Part shown: positions 43,420 through 57,052 of the stretch, one piece after another
Numbering within the stretch: the first letter of the stretch is position 1
How the letters are laid out: every line of letters begins with the position of its first letter
Assembly (NCBI GenBank): GCA_030686995.1
Contig: CM060681.1
Span: forward strand, 162,899,333 to 162,963,332
DNA from: Artemisia argyi
Taxonomy: Eukaryota > Streptophyta > Magnoliopsida > Asterales > Asteraceae
Length of the DNA: 64,000 nucleotides
Direction: 5' to 3'
Made by a program: the position numbers and the translations under genes
Notes under the pieces: model-generated
The model's database searches: none
Told to the model about the DNA's origin: nothing
The model's input: only the letters and a program-made list of their open reading frames with translations

Positions 43420-45400
43420 GGGTAGAGTCAGGCTCGTTACTCGAACAAAAACAAGCGCTTATTGGGAGGCAACCCAACCCATGTTTTAAATTGTTTGATG
43501 TTTTTATTTTATTTATTTTTTTATTTGTTTGTTTATTTGATTTTATTTGTTTTTGTATGCATGTTTTATTTTTATTGCTTGTGGCTCATGTTTCAAAGTA
43601 AATTGTGAAAATGCTTTATTTTGTTTTTAACTTCGTCTTAATTACATATAAAGGTATTTTGCAAAAGCTAAGTGTAAGGGAAATCCAAATTTGTTTCTAA
43701 GAACGAAAATGATCATGATTCGCCACAATATTAAATGAGCATGTATGTTAGTATTTGTTAGAGTCAAATGCTTGTATCGAGTCATAATGATGTTTTGCAG
43801 GTTTTTCCAGGAAATAAGACATAAGTTTTTCAAGAAATTTTCCGGAAACTTAACATAAGATTTTTCCAGGAACATTTTGACGGCCTCAGGAGTTACAACC
43901 TGACGACGTCAGGTACCAAAATTCTAAAAAATTTTGCGAGTTTTGTTTATACCGAGTCTTAAAGTTTTTGTTGATTCTTTAGTTTTATAAACTCCAAAAA
44001 ATCTGCAAACATTCATTCCACAAGCATTATATCCCTTTAAATCCTAGAAAGCAACATTAAGATATATATGCTATTTTTTCTAGGATTTGTTTATATATAT
44101 ATATATAGATTGTCGTCGATTTTATGCGACGTTTGCCTTGATTGTTTTCTCAGGTTTAACAGGTTATATATGACAAGAAGATGATTTATATTTCTGGAGG
44201 GAAGCTTTCAAAGTTCATTTTCTTGGAGGAAGATCTAACCTTGTTGACACACTATTCACACCGAACGAATCAGGGGAGTATTTGTTTTCATTCTTTTACC
44301 AGCTTTACTTTTACATTCTTTAATTGAACATTAGGGACAATGTTCATCCTAAGTGTAAGGGGAGGGTAAATGATGATACCTTATAGGATACAATTGCACT
44401 TGAGTTTGTTTGTTTGATAGTAGGTGTGTAATAAAACTAAGAGAAATACTTGTTAGTGTAATTTTAGCGCCAAATTTAAATTTTTTTACAACATTTAGGA
44501 GTGAAACTTTAGCATTAACAAGTGTCTCATGGATAGGAGTTGTATGACTAGCACAAAACCGTACCACTTAAAAATTTTCCACCAAAATATGTGAGGTTCG
44601 CCTTTAGATTTGATAGGAAAAGCATTCATTATTAGTGCTTATGAGTGTACCGGTAGCATTTAAATTCTAGAACTTGCATTAGTGATACATCCTGAGACCG
44701 CTAGTGAGACTACATTCGTGTAGTAGGATTTACTACATGATAAGAGGCATTAGGATCATCCTTGTGTTTAAACCCGTATCATAATTAATTGGCCATTTAA
44801 GTCATATTACTTGACTAACAAAGTCAATTAATTTTCCCACACCTTAGCGTTGTACTCATTTTTAGTACACGATACCCCTAGTACACCCCTCCGAGACTAT
44901 CTTTTCGTTTCTAACTTTAAGCATTTTACTTAAAGGAAGAATTTGTTACAACCCACCCCAATTGTGCAACCAAATCGCCTTAGCCTTCCGTGTATGCACT
45001 CATCTTTAGTGCATTATTAATATTTTTTTAAACCCTTAGTTAATTATCTAATTGATTACATGGTTGCTAAGTCGAGTTATATATTGAACATATTGTTTTG
45101 GGACGATTGGGACTCATGGGTAAAGTACTAATGTTATGGAGTAATGGGGAAGACATTAAATTATTACCCCCATATGTACGTTAATCTTAAAAAGTATTTC
45201 AAGTGTTTTGATTATCTTGATTCGAGTTATTAGAGTAGTTTATTGTAAAGTATGTAAAAATTCAAGTGTAAGGGGAATGTACATTCCCTATGATGTATTA
45301 TTTTGGATGGTAGGGTAAGAGTGTATGCACAAAAAAAAAATCGAAAAATCAAGAAAATGAAAAAAATATATATATAAAAAGAAAAAGATAAAAACATACG

Positions 45401-46840
45401 TGATGAGGCGAAAAGTGTACCGCTTTTAAGGGGTCATTTAAGCCCAAATTCGAGATTATTTGATCAAATATTGCCCTAAATCATTCCTTTTGTCATTTTA
45501 GGTACTTTTAAGGAGAAATCTAGAAAATGAATCATTTTGGACGTTTTAGGAGCATAAAAGTGAGAAAACGGCAAAGACTCAAATTTCCTTGCTGGAACAG
45601 TACCTGACGACATCAAGCTTCTACACGTGACGGCGTCAAGAGCAACAAAAGAGCTGGAACTTATAACGTGACGGCCCAGAAAGTTTTTAAACTTATTGGC
45701 CTGACGGCGTCACCAAGGCCGTCAGGGTCCAAATACTAGTGACGGCCCAGAGTATTTTCCTACATGATGGCGTCAGAAGTGGATCTAGGCACTACGATTT
45801 TCATCATGGCGGCAAGTTGACAGCGTCACAAGCTATAACGTGACACCTTCAAGATGTAAAATCTATATATAGTCTTCTAATTTTCATTCATTAGTGTGCA
45901 ACTTTGAAGGAATAAACTCTAGGACGAATTTTACAGCTTTTTCAAGGGTTTCAACCCCTTGATTCTTCCATGTTCAATTGAAGATAAGTACTTATTCAAA
46001 TAATTCAATATGTCTATGTGTTGTGTGATTATATCTTACGCTTGTCTTCTCTTTAACATGTTAAGCTAGATTTTCATTGTGTTTGCTTAGAAGTAGTGAA
46101 ACCTAGATGTTGATTATCGGTTGATTGTTTGTTTATAATTGTTACGGATGATTGTATTCGATGTTAGGCTTAAGAAAACTGGCAGACTTACATTGGTAAC
46201 TTGCTTGAACGTCTTAAGAAACATGATCGGAGGTGTACTACGATTTTTGGTTGTATTTAATGCGTAAGAGAATTCTAATGATCCCATGTTAGGAGCTTCT
46301 AACGGCTCAACATAAGAGTGAAGTAGGATCTTATAGAGTTAAGGAATATTGTACACGGCCCTACGACTGGTATTAAGGAATATAACCCGTCATCCATGCA
46401 ATTGTAACAAGCTAATCAACCTGTAAAAGATATCTAGGGAGTAATGAAATCTAAGTAAACACAACTTTCCTCATTATTGTTTCCACCACATTAGTAAATT
46501 AGTTTAATTTTCATTTCTTTTATTTTATTTTGATTGCATCTTTAGTTAATTGGGTTAGTTGGCTAGCAACTAATTCCGCCTACTCTTTCAAAACCCGAGA
46601 TTTTAATTGCTTTCCATAAAATATAAAAATACAAAAAGAATTATCCCTCACCTATAGACCTGGTTTAGTAGGCTTTCTAATCCTAGCGACACTATTTTCC
46701 TGAGTTGAACGATCAATCCCCCGGTACTTGTCACTATACAATACTACAACGATCAGGTACACTGCCTGGTGGGGGTTGTAAGCTTCTCAAGATCCCTTGA
46801 GAGGTAAAACCTGTTGCGAGGGCGCAATTCCCACGTATCA
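45401..46840 (+). mobile_element. Element H: solo LTR of C/G type in G
   Basis: A complete 1,440-bp LTR (TGATGAGGCG...CGTATCA) with ATACG at 45396-45400 and 46841-46845 and no internal region. Removing it restores the sequence AAAACATACGGACTACC of the host. It is the expected product of LTR-LTR recombination. Confidence 0.92.
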
Positions 46841-47388
46841 ATACGGACTACCATCCTGTTTCATTCCATGTTTATTTTAAGTTTTTGTTATTTTTGATTT
46901 ATTGGCTTAAGTCGAGTCGAGTCTTGGCTTAGCAACGCCATATTGTACATGTAATTAACCAATATGATTACCTCGCCACCAGTAAATATTGCCTTTATCC
47001 AACAATACCATGTTTTCCATATCCCTACACCTAACGTTATACCCTTTAAAAGACCTCTTTGATAGTTTATCCTAGGTGCTTACGCCAAGTGGTGGAGGTT
47101 TGATCCTTTCCCAAGCCTATGGTAATCTATTTAATATGACAGGTAGTGAGAGATGTTTTCCATTTCCATATTGTGATATATACTTTATTACACCCGAGAG
47201 ATGTGAGTATCTAAATACTATTTGTGAGGTGCTAGTGTATGACCTTCGTGCTTGTTTTTGGTTTTTAGTGGAACGATTATTTGTTGTGATTACTTTTATA
47301 TTAGTGTTAAATGTCCCCTAACTTGTATTTTGATTAGAATAAAAGCGCATTTGCTTGAGGACAAGCAAATCTCAAGTGTAAGGGTATT

Positions 47389-48845
47389 TGATGAGGCGAA
47401 AAGTGTACCGCTTTTAAGGAGTCATTTAAGCCTGAATTCATGATTATTTGATCAATTATTGCCCTAAATCGTTTCTTTTGTCATTTTAGATACTTTTGAG
47501 GAGAAATCTGGAAAAGGATGCGTTTTGGACGTTTTTGGAGCATAAAAGTGAAGAAAACGGCAAAGTCTCTAATTCCTTGCTGGGAACAGTACCTGACGAC
47601 ATCAAGCCTTAACACATGACGGCGTCAAGAATGATAAAAGAGGTGGAAGTGGATATTACAACATGACGGCCCAGAACATTTTCAATGTAATTGGCCTGAC
47701 GGCGTCACCAAGGCCGTCAGGGTCAAAATACAAGTGACGGCCCAGAGTAGATTTACACATGAAGGCGTCAAGACTGGATCTAGGCAATACGAATTTCCAC
47801 TTGGCGGCGAGTTGACGGCGTAAGAAGCCAATACATGACGCCGTCAGGATGCTCTGTCTATATATATTTTTTCCAATTTTTCATTGTAAAGCGTGGAACA
47901 AGTTGTGGAATATTAAAACACAAACCTTAGGTCAAATTTCCTGCATATTGAAGGGGTTTCAAACCCTTTTTTCTTCCATGTTTGAATAAAGATAATTCTT
48001 CCAATAATCATTCAATATGTCTATGTATTGTTTGATTCTATCTTACGCTTGTCTTTCTTTTAACATGTTAGGCTAGGTTTTTATTGTGTTTGCTTAGATG
48101 TAGTGAAACCTAGATGTTGATTATTGGTTGATTGTTTGTTTATAATTGTTATGGATGATTGTATTCGATGTTAGGCTTAAGAAAACTGGCAGACTTCCAT
48201 TGGTAACTTGCTTGAACGTCTTAAGAAACATGATCGGAGGTGTACTACGATTTTTGGTTGTATTTAATGCATAAGTGAATTCTAATGATCCCATGTTAGG
48301 AGCTTTTAGTCGGCTCGACATAGGAGTGAAGTAGGATCTTATAGAGTTAGGGAATATTGTACACTGCCCTACGACTAGTATAAAGGAATATAATCCGTCA
48401 TCCACGAAATTGTAACAAGCTAATCAACCGGTAAAAGATATCTAGGGAGTAATGAAATCTAAGTAAACACAACTTTTCTCATTATTGTTTCCACCACATT
48501 AGCACATTAGTTTAATTTTCATTTCTTTTATTTTATTTTTATTGCATCTTTAGTAAATTGGGTTAGTTGGCTAGCAACTAATTCCGCCCACTCCTTCAAA
48601 ACCAGCGATTTTACTTGCTTTCATAAAATATAAAAAAATACAAAAAGAATCATCCCTCACCTCTAGACCTAGCTTAGTAGGCTTTCTAATCCTAGCGACA
48701 CTATTCCTGAGTTGAACGATCATCCCCCCGGTACTTGTCACTATACTATACTACAACGATCAGGTACATTGCCTGGTGGGGATTGCAAGCTTCTCAAGAT
48801 CCCTTGAGAGGTAAACCTGTTGCGAGGGCGCAATCCCCCGTATCA
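47389..48845 (+). repeat. 3' LTR of element G
   Basis: 1,457 bp of C/G type, preceded by the AAGTGTAAGGGTATT motif. It ends GTATCA at 48845; the following bases are unrelated to any element here. Confidence 0.88.
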
Positions 48846-50193
48846 AATCCCCTCAAACAAATTTATTTCACAATTTGACTACAATTTAAGCAATACCATG
48901 AGTATAGGCGGCAAGATGTACAGGGCAACCGTGTTGTACCCCAGTTCAAACTGAGCCTTCCCGCATCATTTTTAATAAACCCGTTAGGCGTTTCCATATA
49001 TGAAAATCCCAAGAGAATGAAATAAATTGAAATTTTATAAAGCAGTTACCTTAAAACCCCTATAACATATTCATCAATGAAGTTAAAAGATCGAGTTTGA
49101 AGCCCATCCCCCCCCCCCCCCCCCAAAAAAAATTCAAACATATCAGGCCTTTTCTGTAGAAAGCAGAAGGTGTTTTCTCCCATCCACCTACAAGAGTTAC
49201 GATGTAATAAAAAAAAATTAGTTTCCTGTGAGAAATTAACGTAAAATAAAGACAAAATGAATCAATTATGTTATAACTTACAAAATTGATTGTACCTTTC
49301 TATGTGCCCAAAAGTCCACAGATGTTGTGACAACGACTAGTTTTGCATTCGATTCCAAAGTCTTTGGTACAAGGCCTGCACAACTTCTCAGTTGTTAGTA
49401 TCTCCAAACCATAAACATCCTAAAGCTAAATTGAAAATGGTATACTGAAAACATTTTGCATTAGAATACATGAAAATTTGTTATAAAACACTACTCATGG
49501 CATACACCAACAAAAAACTTTAATCCAAATACATGAAAAGTTATTTTCTTTTACACATTTATCATGAATATATACATCCGAATTAGGTGTTATTAGACTC
49601 AAAACCAGACGTTTTGCCAAAATGGTAAAAGACTTACCAAGTGCTGGCCACAACTGATACAGTTTTTTATCTGACAACTAAAATGTATCTCTTATTGAAA
49701 ACAACAAAAATTAAAGAAAAACAAGAAGCTATACAGCCTTACCACACTTCCAATTCTCTTAGGTCTTTCATCAAACATATTGTAGGCATAATTCTATTTA
49801 TAATTTCTACACCATTAACCACAACACAACCCCAAAACCCCTTTTTCCCATTGTTTACACATTGTCAAACACATTTGAACTCCTCATCTTTCACTATTCC
49901 TATTACAAAAGAGCATAACACAATCATGATAGATTTTTTAAACCCATAACTAAAGTTGAAATTCAAACCTTCAAAAGAAATCTATGAAAGAAAGTTCTGA
50001 TAATGTATTCCAAAACACAACTAAATGAAATCACTTACATAGTACTGTGTTGGCAACAACCGCTGTTGATGAACTGGTTGGTGATGAACGGCGCGTACAA
50101 TAACCGAAACCCAAACTGTTGATTTTCTCTCCGAATCGTCTGTTTTAATTTTTGGGTTTAAGAAAAACAATCTTGGGTTTAAAATTTGTTTGG
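48846..50193. other. Spacer between elements G and I, no gene identified
   Basis: About 1.35 kb of sequence not found elsewhere in the window. It has a poly(C)-poly(A) tract near 49108-49131. Short open frames on either strand show no motif I recognise. It may contain remnants of a host gene or an old element. Confidence 0.45.
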
Positions 50194-50198
50194 TTAAT

Positions 50199-51919
50199 TG
50201 ATGAGACGAAAAGTGTACCGCTTTTATGGGGTCATTTAAGCCCTACATCGTTATTATTTGATCAAATATTGCCCTAAATCATTCCTTTTGTCATTTTAGG
50301 TACTTGGAACGTGATTTCTGAAATATGAAGCATTTTGGAGCTTTTTGGACGTTTTTATGCTCAAGAATGAAGAAAACGAGAAAATCAAGAATCCATGCTG
50401 GAAACAGTACCTGACGGCGTCAAGCTCTACAAGGTGACGCCGTCACTCATTGATAAAGAGGTGGATAATTCAAGTTGTATGTGACGGGCCAAAAAGATTT
50501 CAAGGCATTTGTACATGATGGCGTCACCAAGGCCGTCAAGAGCACGTTACATGTGACGGCCCAGAACACGTTTATACATGACGGCGTCAGGACTTAACCT
50601 GACGACGTCAGATGATTTAAAGTGATGACGTCAGGAAGAAGGCTTTCACAAGAAGAAACTTTAGTGAAACCGTCACAAGATGATCAAGACAATCACAACT
50701 TGCGCGCGGAGTAGCTGACACTGTTTTGGCCATAACTTTTGCATACGAACTCGGATTTGAGCGATTCAAAAAAGGAAACGATCGGGACGAAAAAATCTTA
50801 GATGTGGTGAAAAAATGGTTGTGACGCCGTCAATCCTTACGGGATGACACCGTCAAGATGGGCCGGGCAGAAAAGTGCCTATAAATACAACATCAAAACT
50901 TCATTATTTGTAAGCCCAAAACCCTAAGGTTGATTCCTGGGTTTAGGTAGGTGTTTTTTCATCAACTTAGAGGGTTTCAATCACTCCATAAACATCTTGT
51001 AATGGTTTGTTGATTCTATCTTAATTCATGTCTTCAATTATCATTATTGTTGCTTGTTCTTCATTAATTATGCTTGGCTAATTAATCTTGTGTCTACTTA
51101 TGATTGTGTGAAACTTGTATATAATTGATTAGATCTTATTGATTATTTGTTGATGTTTGTGTCTATCTTCATCAATTAGGGTGTGACACTTCGATTGGTC
51201 TAATTGGTTTAGCTTATAATTCTTGTTTCCTATTGTCTCTTGTTTAATTGAATGATATCGATGTTAGGCTTAAGAAAACTGGCAGACTTCCAATTGGTAA
51301 CTTGCTTGAACGTCTTAAAAAACATGATCGGAGGTGTACTACGATTATATGGTTGTATTTAATGCATAAGTGAATTCTAATGATCCCATGTTAGAAGCTT
51401 TTAACGGCTCAACATAGGAGTGAAGTAGGAGCTTATAGAGTTAGGGAAGATCGTACACGGCTCTACGACTAGTACTAAGGAATACAACCCGTCAATTAAA
51501 ACAAGGTGTGACAATTCAATAGGTAAAATTGGATAGCTAGCAAGGAGTAACATATCATGGGTAGACATGCTTCACATCCCTTGTAGAACCTTAGTTTATT
51601 TTTCTTGCACATTAGTTTAATTAGTAGCTTTTGGGTTAGTTGATTAGCAACTAATTCTGCCCCTCCTTCCAATACCCGAGATTTTTACCTGCTTTTCATA
51701 AAAATATAAAAACACAAAAAGAATCATCCTTCACTTTTAAACCTAGTTAGATTAATTTCAATCCTAACGACGTTATTCCTGAGTTGAACGATCAATCCCC
51801 AGGTACTTGTCACTATACTATACTACAACGATCAGGTACACTGCCTGGTGGGGGTTGTAAGCTTCTCGAGATCCCTTGAGAGGTAAAACCTGTTGCGAGG
51901 GCGCAAATCCCACGTATCA
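50199..51919 (+). repeat. 5' LTR of element I
   Basis: About 300 bp longer than the B-type LTR. U3 carries palindromes at about 50410-50635 and a second cluster at 50820-50860, then a TATA box (TATAAATAC near 50880). Leader and U5 blocks are shared with B. Confidence 0.92.
50410..50888 (+). promoter_or_regulatory. LTR promoter of I: two TGACG palindrome clusters and TATA box
   Basis: Matches to TGACGNCGTCA or one-base variants lie at about 50412, 50434, 50579, 50598, 50624, 50822 and 50844, with extra half-sites. CCTATAAATAC near 50878-50888 follows the second cluster. Confidence 0.6.
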
Positions 51920-51925
51920 AGTTTT

Positions 51926-51943
51926 TGGCGCCGCAGCCCGGGG
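51926..51943 (+). other. Primer binding site of I (tRNA-Asp type)
   Basis: TGGCGCCGCAGCCCGGGG, six bases after the LTR, the same as in D. Confidence 0.85.
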
Positions 51944-52105
51944 AATAGTTATTGTTTAGGTTGAAATTTATTTTGATTTAGGTCTACTTATTAGTTTCCT
52001 TTTTAGTGAGATTTTTATTTTCTTTTTATTAGCTTTCTCGTAGTCTATCTTTTCTTTGTGTATTTGTTCGTAGAAACCTTTCCATTGACTCTTCCGTTCA
52101 CCATT

Positions 52106-53023
52106 ATGGAGAACGCGAATCCACCATACTACCGACCACGAAACCCATTCACTCCTAATGGCATCTTGATATGCAACCAATATCGAGATGAACCTATCTA
52201 TGATGCATGGACTCGTTTTAAAATTTTACTCCGAATAGTCCCTCATCATTGTTTCGATCTATGGTACCTAACTCAAATCTTTTACTATAGTGTCCACCCG
52301 TATTACCAAAGGTATATTGATGATTTTGCCAACGGGGACCTTAGAGAATTAAATGCTGAAGAAGCATGGGATGCCATAGAAGATTTTGCCCAATATTATT
52401 ATAGAGTAGACAACCCGACAAACAACATAACAAATCAATTGACAACAAATTTGAAGGATCATGAAACAAGTTTGTTGGGGGATGAATATGCTCCTGTTGA
52501 GATACCTAAGTGGATGGCGCCTAATTTCATAGTACAAAACAAACACATAGGTAATCTAGATACAATGGAGGATGAGGTGGATAATCCAAGCCTACAAAGT
52601 ACCCCACAAGCCATACCATCATTTGAGGCACATACACTGCCTGTGACTTACCCGGAAGAAGTAGAAGAGACTTTAGGAATCCCAATAGAGGTAGAGCCCT
52701 TAGACCAAGCACCACTTGAGGATATAGGTTTGAATACTTGTAATTATAACCTTACACCTAGTTCTAGGGAATTTCCTAGTGTTGATGAACCGGAACCTCA
52801 ATCTTTACACGACTTTCCATCCTTAGATTTACATCTAGGAGACAAAAGAGGAACTGACCCACCCATCAACCAATATTATCCGGGTAGTTTTAGGATGAAG
52901 GAAGTCATTCACTCACCCCCTTCACCTCACGTGGCATATTTCCATCCTAAGTGTGTGTATCGCTACTTCCACCCGCACTTAATCGTAAGTGTAGGGAAAA
53001 CCTCCCCTATTCCCGTTAAATAA
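52106..53023 (+). CDS. Gag-derived ORF of element I
   Basis: The frame is open from 52058; ATG 52106 (MENANPP) is preferred because B shares it. The N-terminal part still aligns with Athila gag of D (YDAWTRFKILLRIVPHHCFDLW against YEAWTRFKDLLQKVPHHGIDLW, then LNAEEAWDAIEDFA). There is no zinc motif or protease. The middle and end match the ORF of B (QSTPQAIPSFEAHT, TYPEEVEET, HVAYFHPKCVYRYFHPHL). At 305 residues it is shorter than B's. The intact frame in a copy with old LTRs may reflect selection or chance. Possible role: a reduced gag that joins particles of a helper; inferred only. Confidence 0.7.
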   Translation: MENANPPYYRPRNPFTPNGILICNQYRDEPIYDAWTRFKILLRIVPHHCFDLWYLTQIFYYSVHPYYQRYIDDFANGDLRELNAEEAWDAIEDFAQYYYRVDNPTNNITNQLTTNLKDHETSLLGDEYAPVEIPKWMAPNFIVQNKHIGNLDTMEDEVDNPSLQSTPQAIPSFEAHTLPVTYPEEVEETLGIPIEVEPLDQAPLEDIGLNTCNYNLTPSSREFPSVDEPEPQSLHDFPSLDLHLGDKRGTDPPINQYYPGSFRMKEVIHSPPSPHVAYFHPKCVYRYFHPHLIVSVGKTSPIPVK

Positions 53024-54623
53024 GGGTAGAGTCAAGCTCGTGACTCGAACAAAAACAAGCGCTTCTTGGGAGGCAACCTATGTTTTTAATTGTTTAATGT
53101 TTTTTATTTTATTTGTTTGTTTGTGTCATATATGCTTAATCATAGTTGTTTAATTTTCATGTTTCGAACAATTTGTGAAAATGCTTTATTTTGTTTTTAG
53201 CCTTGTCTTAATTACATATAAAGGTATTTTACAAAAAGATAAGTGTAGGGAAGTTTATATTTTGTTAAAAAGAACGAAATTCAAACATGAAAAATTCACA
53301 ATTCATGATTAGCATATATTCTATCTTGTTTGTGTGTCAATACTTGTGGATATATTTTATGAGTTCCTATTTGTAATTCATTCCACAAGTATCCTATCCT
53401 TTAATTGTTTTGTTTCTATTTCTAAGTCTGGAATTACATCTAGTTGTGATTTTGTTCGGTTTGATGCTTTGGTTTTTGTGTTTGTTGATTACAGGACAAG
53501 AAGATGATTTATATTTCTGGAGGGAAGCTTTCAACGTTCATTTTCTTGGAGATAGATTTAACCATGTTGTCACATTATCCACACCGAACGAATCAGGGGA
53601 GTATTAGTTTCTTTCATTCTTATTTATTTTTACTTTTACATCTTTTATCTAGAACATAGGGGACAATGTTCGGTTTAAGTGTACGGAGGGTATATTAGAA
53701 ACTATAACTCCACTTGATTTTTGTTTTGTTTGATAGTGAATATGTAATAAAACTGAGAAAAATATTTGTTAGGGCAATTTTAGCACCAAATTTAAAATTT
53801 TTTGCAACATATAGGAGTGAAACTTTAGTCTTAATAAGCGTCTCATGGATAGGAATTGTATGACAAGCACAAAAACCATACCACTCAAAAAAATTTCCTC
53901 CCCCAAAATGTGAGGTTCGCCTTTAGATCTTTAGGAAAAAACATTCATTCTTAATGCTTGTGAGAGTACCGGTAGTATTTAGATTCTAGAACTTGTGATA
54001 GCGATGCATCCCGAGACCACTAGTGAGGCTACATTCGTGTAGTTAGGATTTACTACATGATAAGAGGCATTAGGATAACCCTTGGTTTACACCTGTAATA
54101 TAATTACATTGACTTCATAGGTCAAGTAATTCTCCCACACCTTTGCATTGTACTCATTTTTAGTACACAATACCCCTAGTACACCCCTCCGAGCCTATCT
54201 TTTTCGTTTCTAACTTTAAGCATATTAATTAAAGATATAATTTGTTAACAATCCACCCAAATGTACACCCAAATCGCCTTAGCCTTCCTTGTATGCACTC
54301 ATCTTTAGTGCATTATTGTTAATTGTTTAAACCCTTTGTTAGTTGTCTAATTGATTACATGATTCCTAAGTCGACTCATATCTTGTACATATTGTTTTGG
54401 GACGATTGGGACTCATGGGTAAAGTACTATTGTAAGGGAGTAATGGGGATGACGTCAATTATTACCCCCATATGTGCGTTAATATTTAAAAGTACTCCAA
54501 GTATTTTGATTATCTTGATTCGAGTTATTAGAATAGTGGCTTGTAAAGTATGTAAAAGCTCAAGTGTAGGGAGGAAACGAGCTCCCTTTGATGTATTATT
54601 TTGAATAATAGAGTAAAAGTGTA

Positions 54624-54707
<84 letters not shown>

Positions 54708-55325
54708 AAAAAATATAATAAAAATGAAAAAAAAAGAAAAAAAAAAAGAGAGAAAAACATACGGGCTACCATCCGTTTCTTTTATTTATATTTAAGTCAA
54801 ATAGTGTCTTGAAAAAAAATCTAAAAAGAGTCGTAGTTAGTTCGAGTTGAGTCGAGTCTTGGCTTAGCAACGCCTCATTGTACATGTAGTTAACTAAGAC
54901 AATTGACTTGCCACCAGTAAAATATCTGTTTATCCAACAAAACCGTGTTCTCCATATCCCCTATACCTAACGTTATAACCCTTTAAAAAGACCTCTTTGA
55001 TAGTTTTCCTAAGTGCTTACGCCAAGTGGTGGAGGTTTTGATCCTTTCCCAAGCCTATGGTAATCTATTTGCTATGACAGGTAGAGAGTGATATTTCTCC
55101 ATTTTCAATTATGACATATAAATTTACAACACCCGAGAGATGAGAGTATCCAAATACTTAATGTGAGGTGCTAGTGTATAATTTTCGTGCTTGTTTTGAC
55201 TAAGGTAGAACAATCATTTGTTGTAATTACTTTTATATTAGTGTTAAATGACCCCTAACTTGTATTTTTATTGGTGAAAAAGCTCATTTGCTTGAGGACA
55301 AGCAAATCCCAAGTGTAGGGATATT
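53024..55325 (+). other. Conserved noncoding internal region of I
   Basis: Counterpart of 14694-17159 in B, more diverged. It has four AAGTGTAGGG-type motifs (near 53240, 53676, 54561, 55310) and the degenerate hairpin at 53652-53671. No gene is supported. Confidence 0.65.
54627..54704 (+). repeat. (AT)n microsatellite
   Basis: About 39 AT units at the position that holds poly(A) in B. Confidence 0.95.
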
Positions 55326-57047
55326 TAATGAGACGAAAAGTGTACCGCTTTTATGGGGTCATTTAAGCCCTACATCGTGATTAATTGATCAAATATTGCC
55401 CTAAATCGTTCCTTTTGTCATTTTAGGTACTTGGAACGTGATTTCTGGAATATGAAGCATTTTGGAGCTTTTTGGACGTTTTTATGCTCAAGAATGAAGA
55501 AAACGAGAAAATCAAGAATCCATGCTGGAAACAGTACCTGAAGGCGTCAAGCTCTACAAGGTGACGCCGTCACTCATTGATAAAGAGGTGGTTAATTCAA
55601 GTTGTGCGTGACGGGCCAGAAAGATTTCAAGGCATTTGTACATGACAGCGTCACCAAGGCCGTCAAGAGCACATTACATGTGACGGCCCAGAACATGTTT
55701 ATACATGACGGCGTCAGGACTTAACCTGACGACGTCGGATGATTTAAAGTGACGACGTCAGGAAGAAGGCTTACACAAGAAGAAACCTTAGTGAAACCGT
55801 CACAAGATGATCGAGACAATCACAACTTGCGCGCTGAGTAGCTGACACTATTTTGGCCATAACTTTTGCATACGAACTCGGATTTGAGCGATTCAAAAAA
55901 GGAAATGATCGGGACGAAAAAAATCTTCGATTTGGTGAAAAAATGGTCGTGACGCCGTCACTCCTTACGGGATGACGCCGTCAAGATGGGCCGGGCAGAA
56001 AAGTGCCTATAAATACAACATCAAAACTTCATTATTTGTAGGCCCAAAATCCTAAGGTCGATTCCTGGGTTTAGGTAGGTGTTTTTCCAGCAACTTAGAG
56101 GACTTCAATCACTCCATAAACATCTTGTAATGGTTTTTTGATTCTATCTTAATTCATGTCTTCAATTATAATTGTTGTTGCTTGTTCTTCATTAATTATG
56201 CTTGGCTAATTCATCTTGTGTCTACTTATGATTGTGTGAAACTTGTATATAATTGATTAGATCTTATTGATTCCTTGTTGATGTTTGTGTCTATCTTCAT
56301 CAATTAGGGTGTGACACTTCGATAAGTCTAATTGGTTTAGCTTATAATTCTTGTTTCCTATTGTCTCTTGTTTAATTGAATGATATCGATGTTAGGCTTA
56401 AGAAAACTGGCAGACTTCCAATTGGTAACTTGCTTGAACGTCTTAAGAAACATGATCGGAGGTATACTACGATTATATGGTTGTATTTAATGCATAAGTG
56501 AATTCTAATGATCCCATGTTAGGAGCTTTTAACGGCCCGACATAGGAGTGAAGTAGGAGCTTATAGAGTTAGGGAAGATCGTACACGGCTCTACGACTAG
56601 TATTAAGGAATACAACCCGTCAATTAAAACAAGGTGTGACAATTCAATAGGTAGAATTGGATAGCTAACAAGGAGTAACATATCATGGGTAGACATGCTT
56701 CACATCCCTTGTAGAACCTTAGTTTATTTTTCTTGCACATTAGTATAATTAGTAGCTTTTGGGTTAGTTGATTAGCAACTAATTCCGCCCCTCCTTCCAA
56801 TACCCGAGATTTTTACCTGCTTTTCATAAAAATATAAAAACACAAAAAGAATCATACTTCACCTTTAGACCTAGTTAGATTAATTTCAATCCTAACGACA
56901 CTATTCCAGAGTTGAACGATCAATCCCCCGGTACTTGTCACTATACTATACAACAACGATCAGGTACACTGCCTGGTGGAGGTTGTAAGCTTCTCGAGAT
57001 CCCTTGAGAGGTAAAACCTGTTGCGAGGGCGCAATTCCCACGTATCA
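55326..57047 (+). repeat. 3' LTR of element I
   Basis: 1,722 bp, matching the 5' LTR with perhaps 30-40 differences by eye, followed by TTAAT. Confidence 0.92.
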
Positions 57048-57052
57048 TTAAT

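Larger units (their letters stand above)
43331..48845 (+). mobile_element. Element G: 5'-truncated Athila-like gypsy with inserted solo LTR H
   Basis: G begins at the end of its ORF, right after C's 3' LTR, and continues through the conserved noncoding region (polypurine-like motifs near 43671, 44350, 45265, 47373) to its own 3' LTR at 47389-48845. H splits it at 45401-46840. Its 5' part is not in the window. Confidence 0.8.
50199..57047 (+). mobile_element. Element I: complete non-autonomous Athila-like gypsy, 6.85 kb, second subfamily
   Basis: LTRs of 1,721 bp (50199-51919) and 1,722 bp (55326-57047) begin TGATGAGACG and TAATGAGACG and end CGTATCA. TTAAT flanks both sides (50194-50198 and 57048-57052). 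The primer site is tRNA-Asp type. Internal sequence holds one gag-derived ORF and the conserved noncoding region. There is no RT or integrase. The first bases of the 3' LTR are TA, not TG, a one-base change after insertion. Confidence 0.92.

Noticed and set aside
49046..49255. 69-codon minus-strand frame
   Set aside because: It is built around the poly(C)/poly(G) tract and has no recognisable domain.
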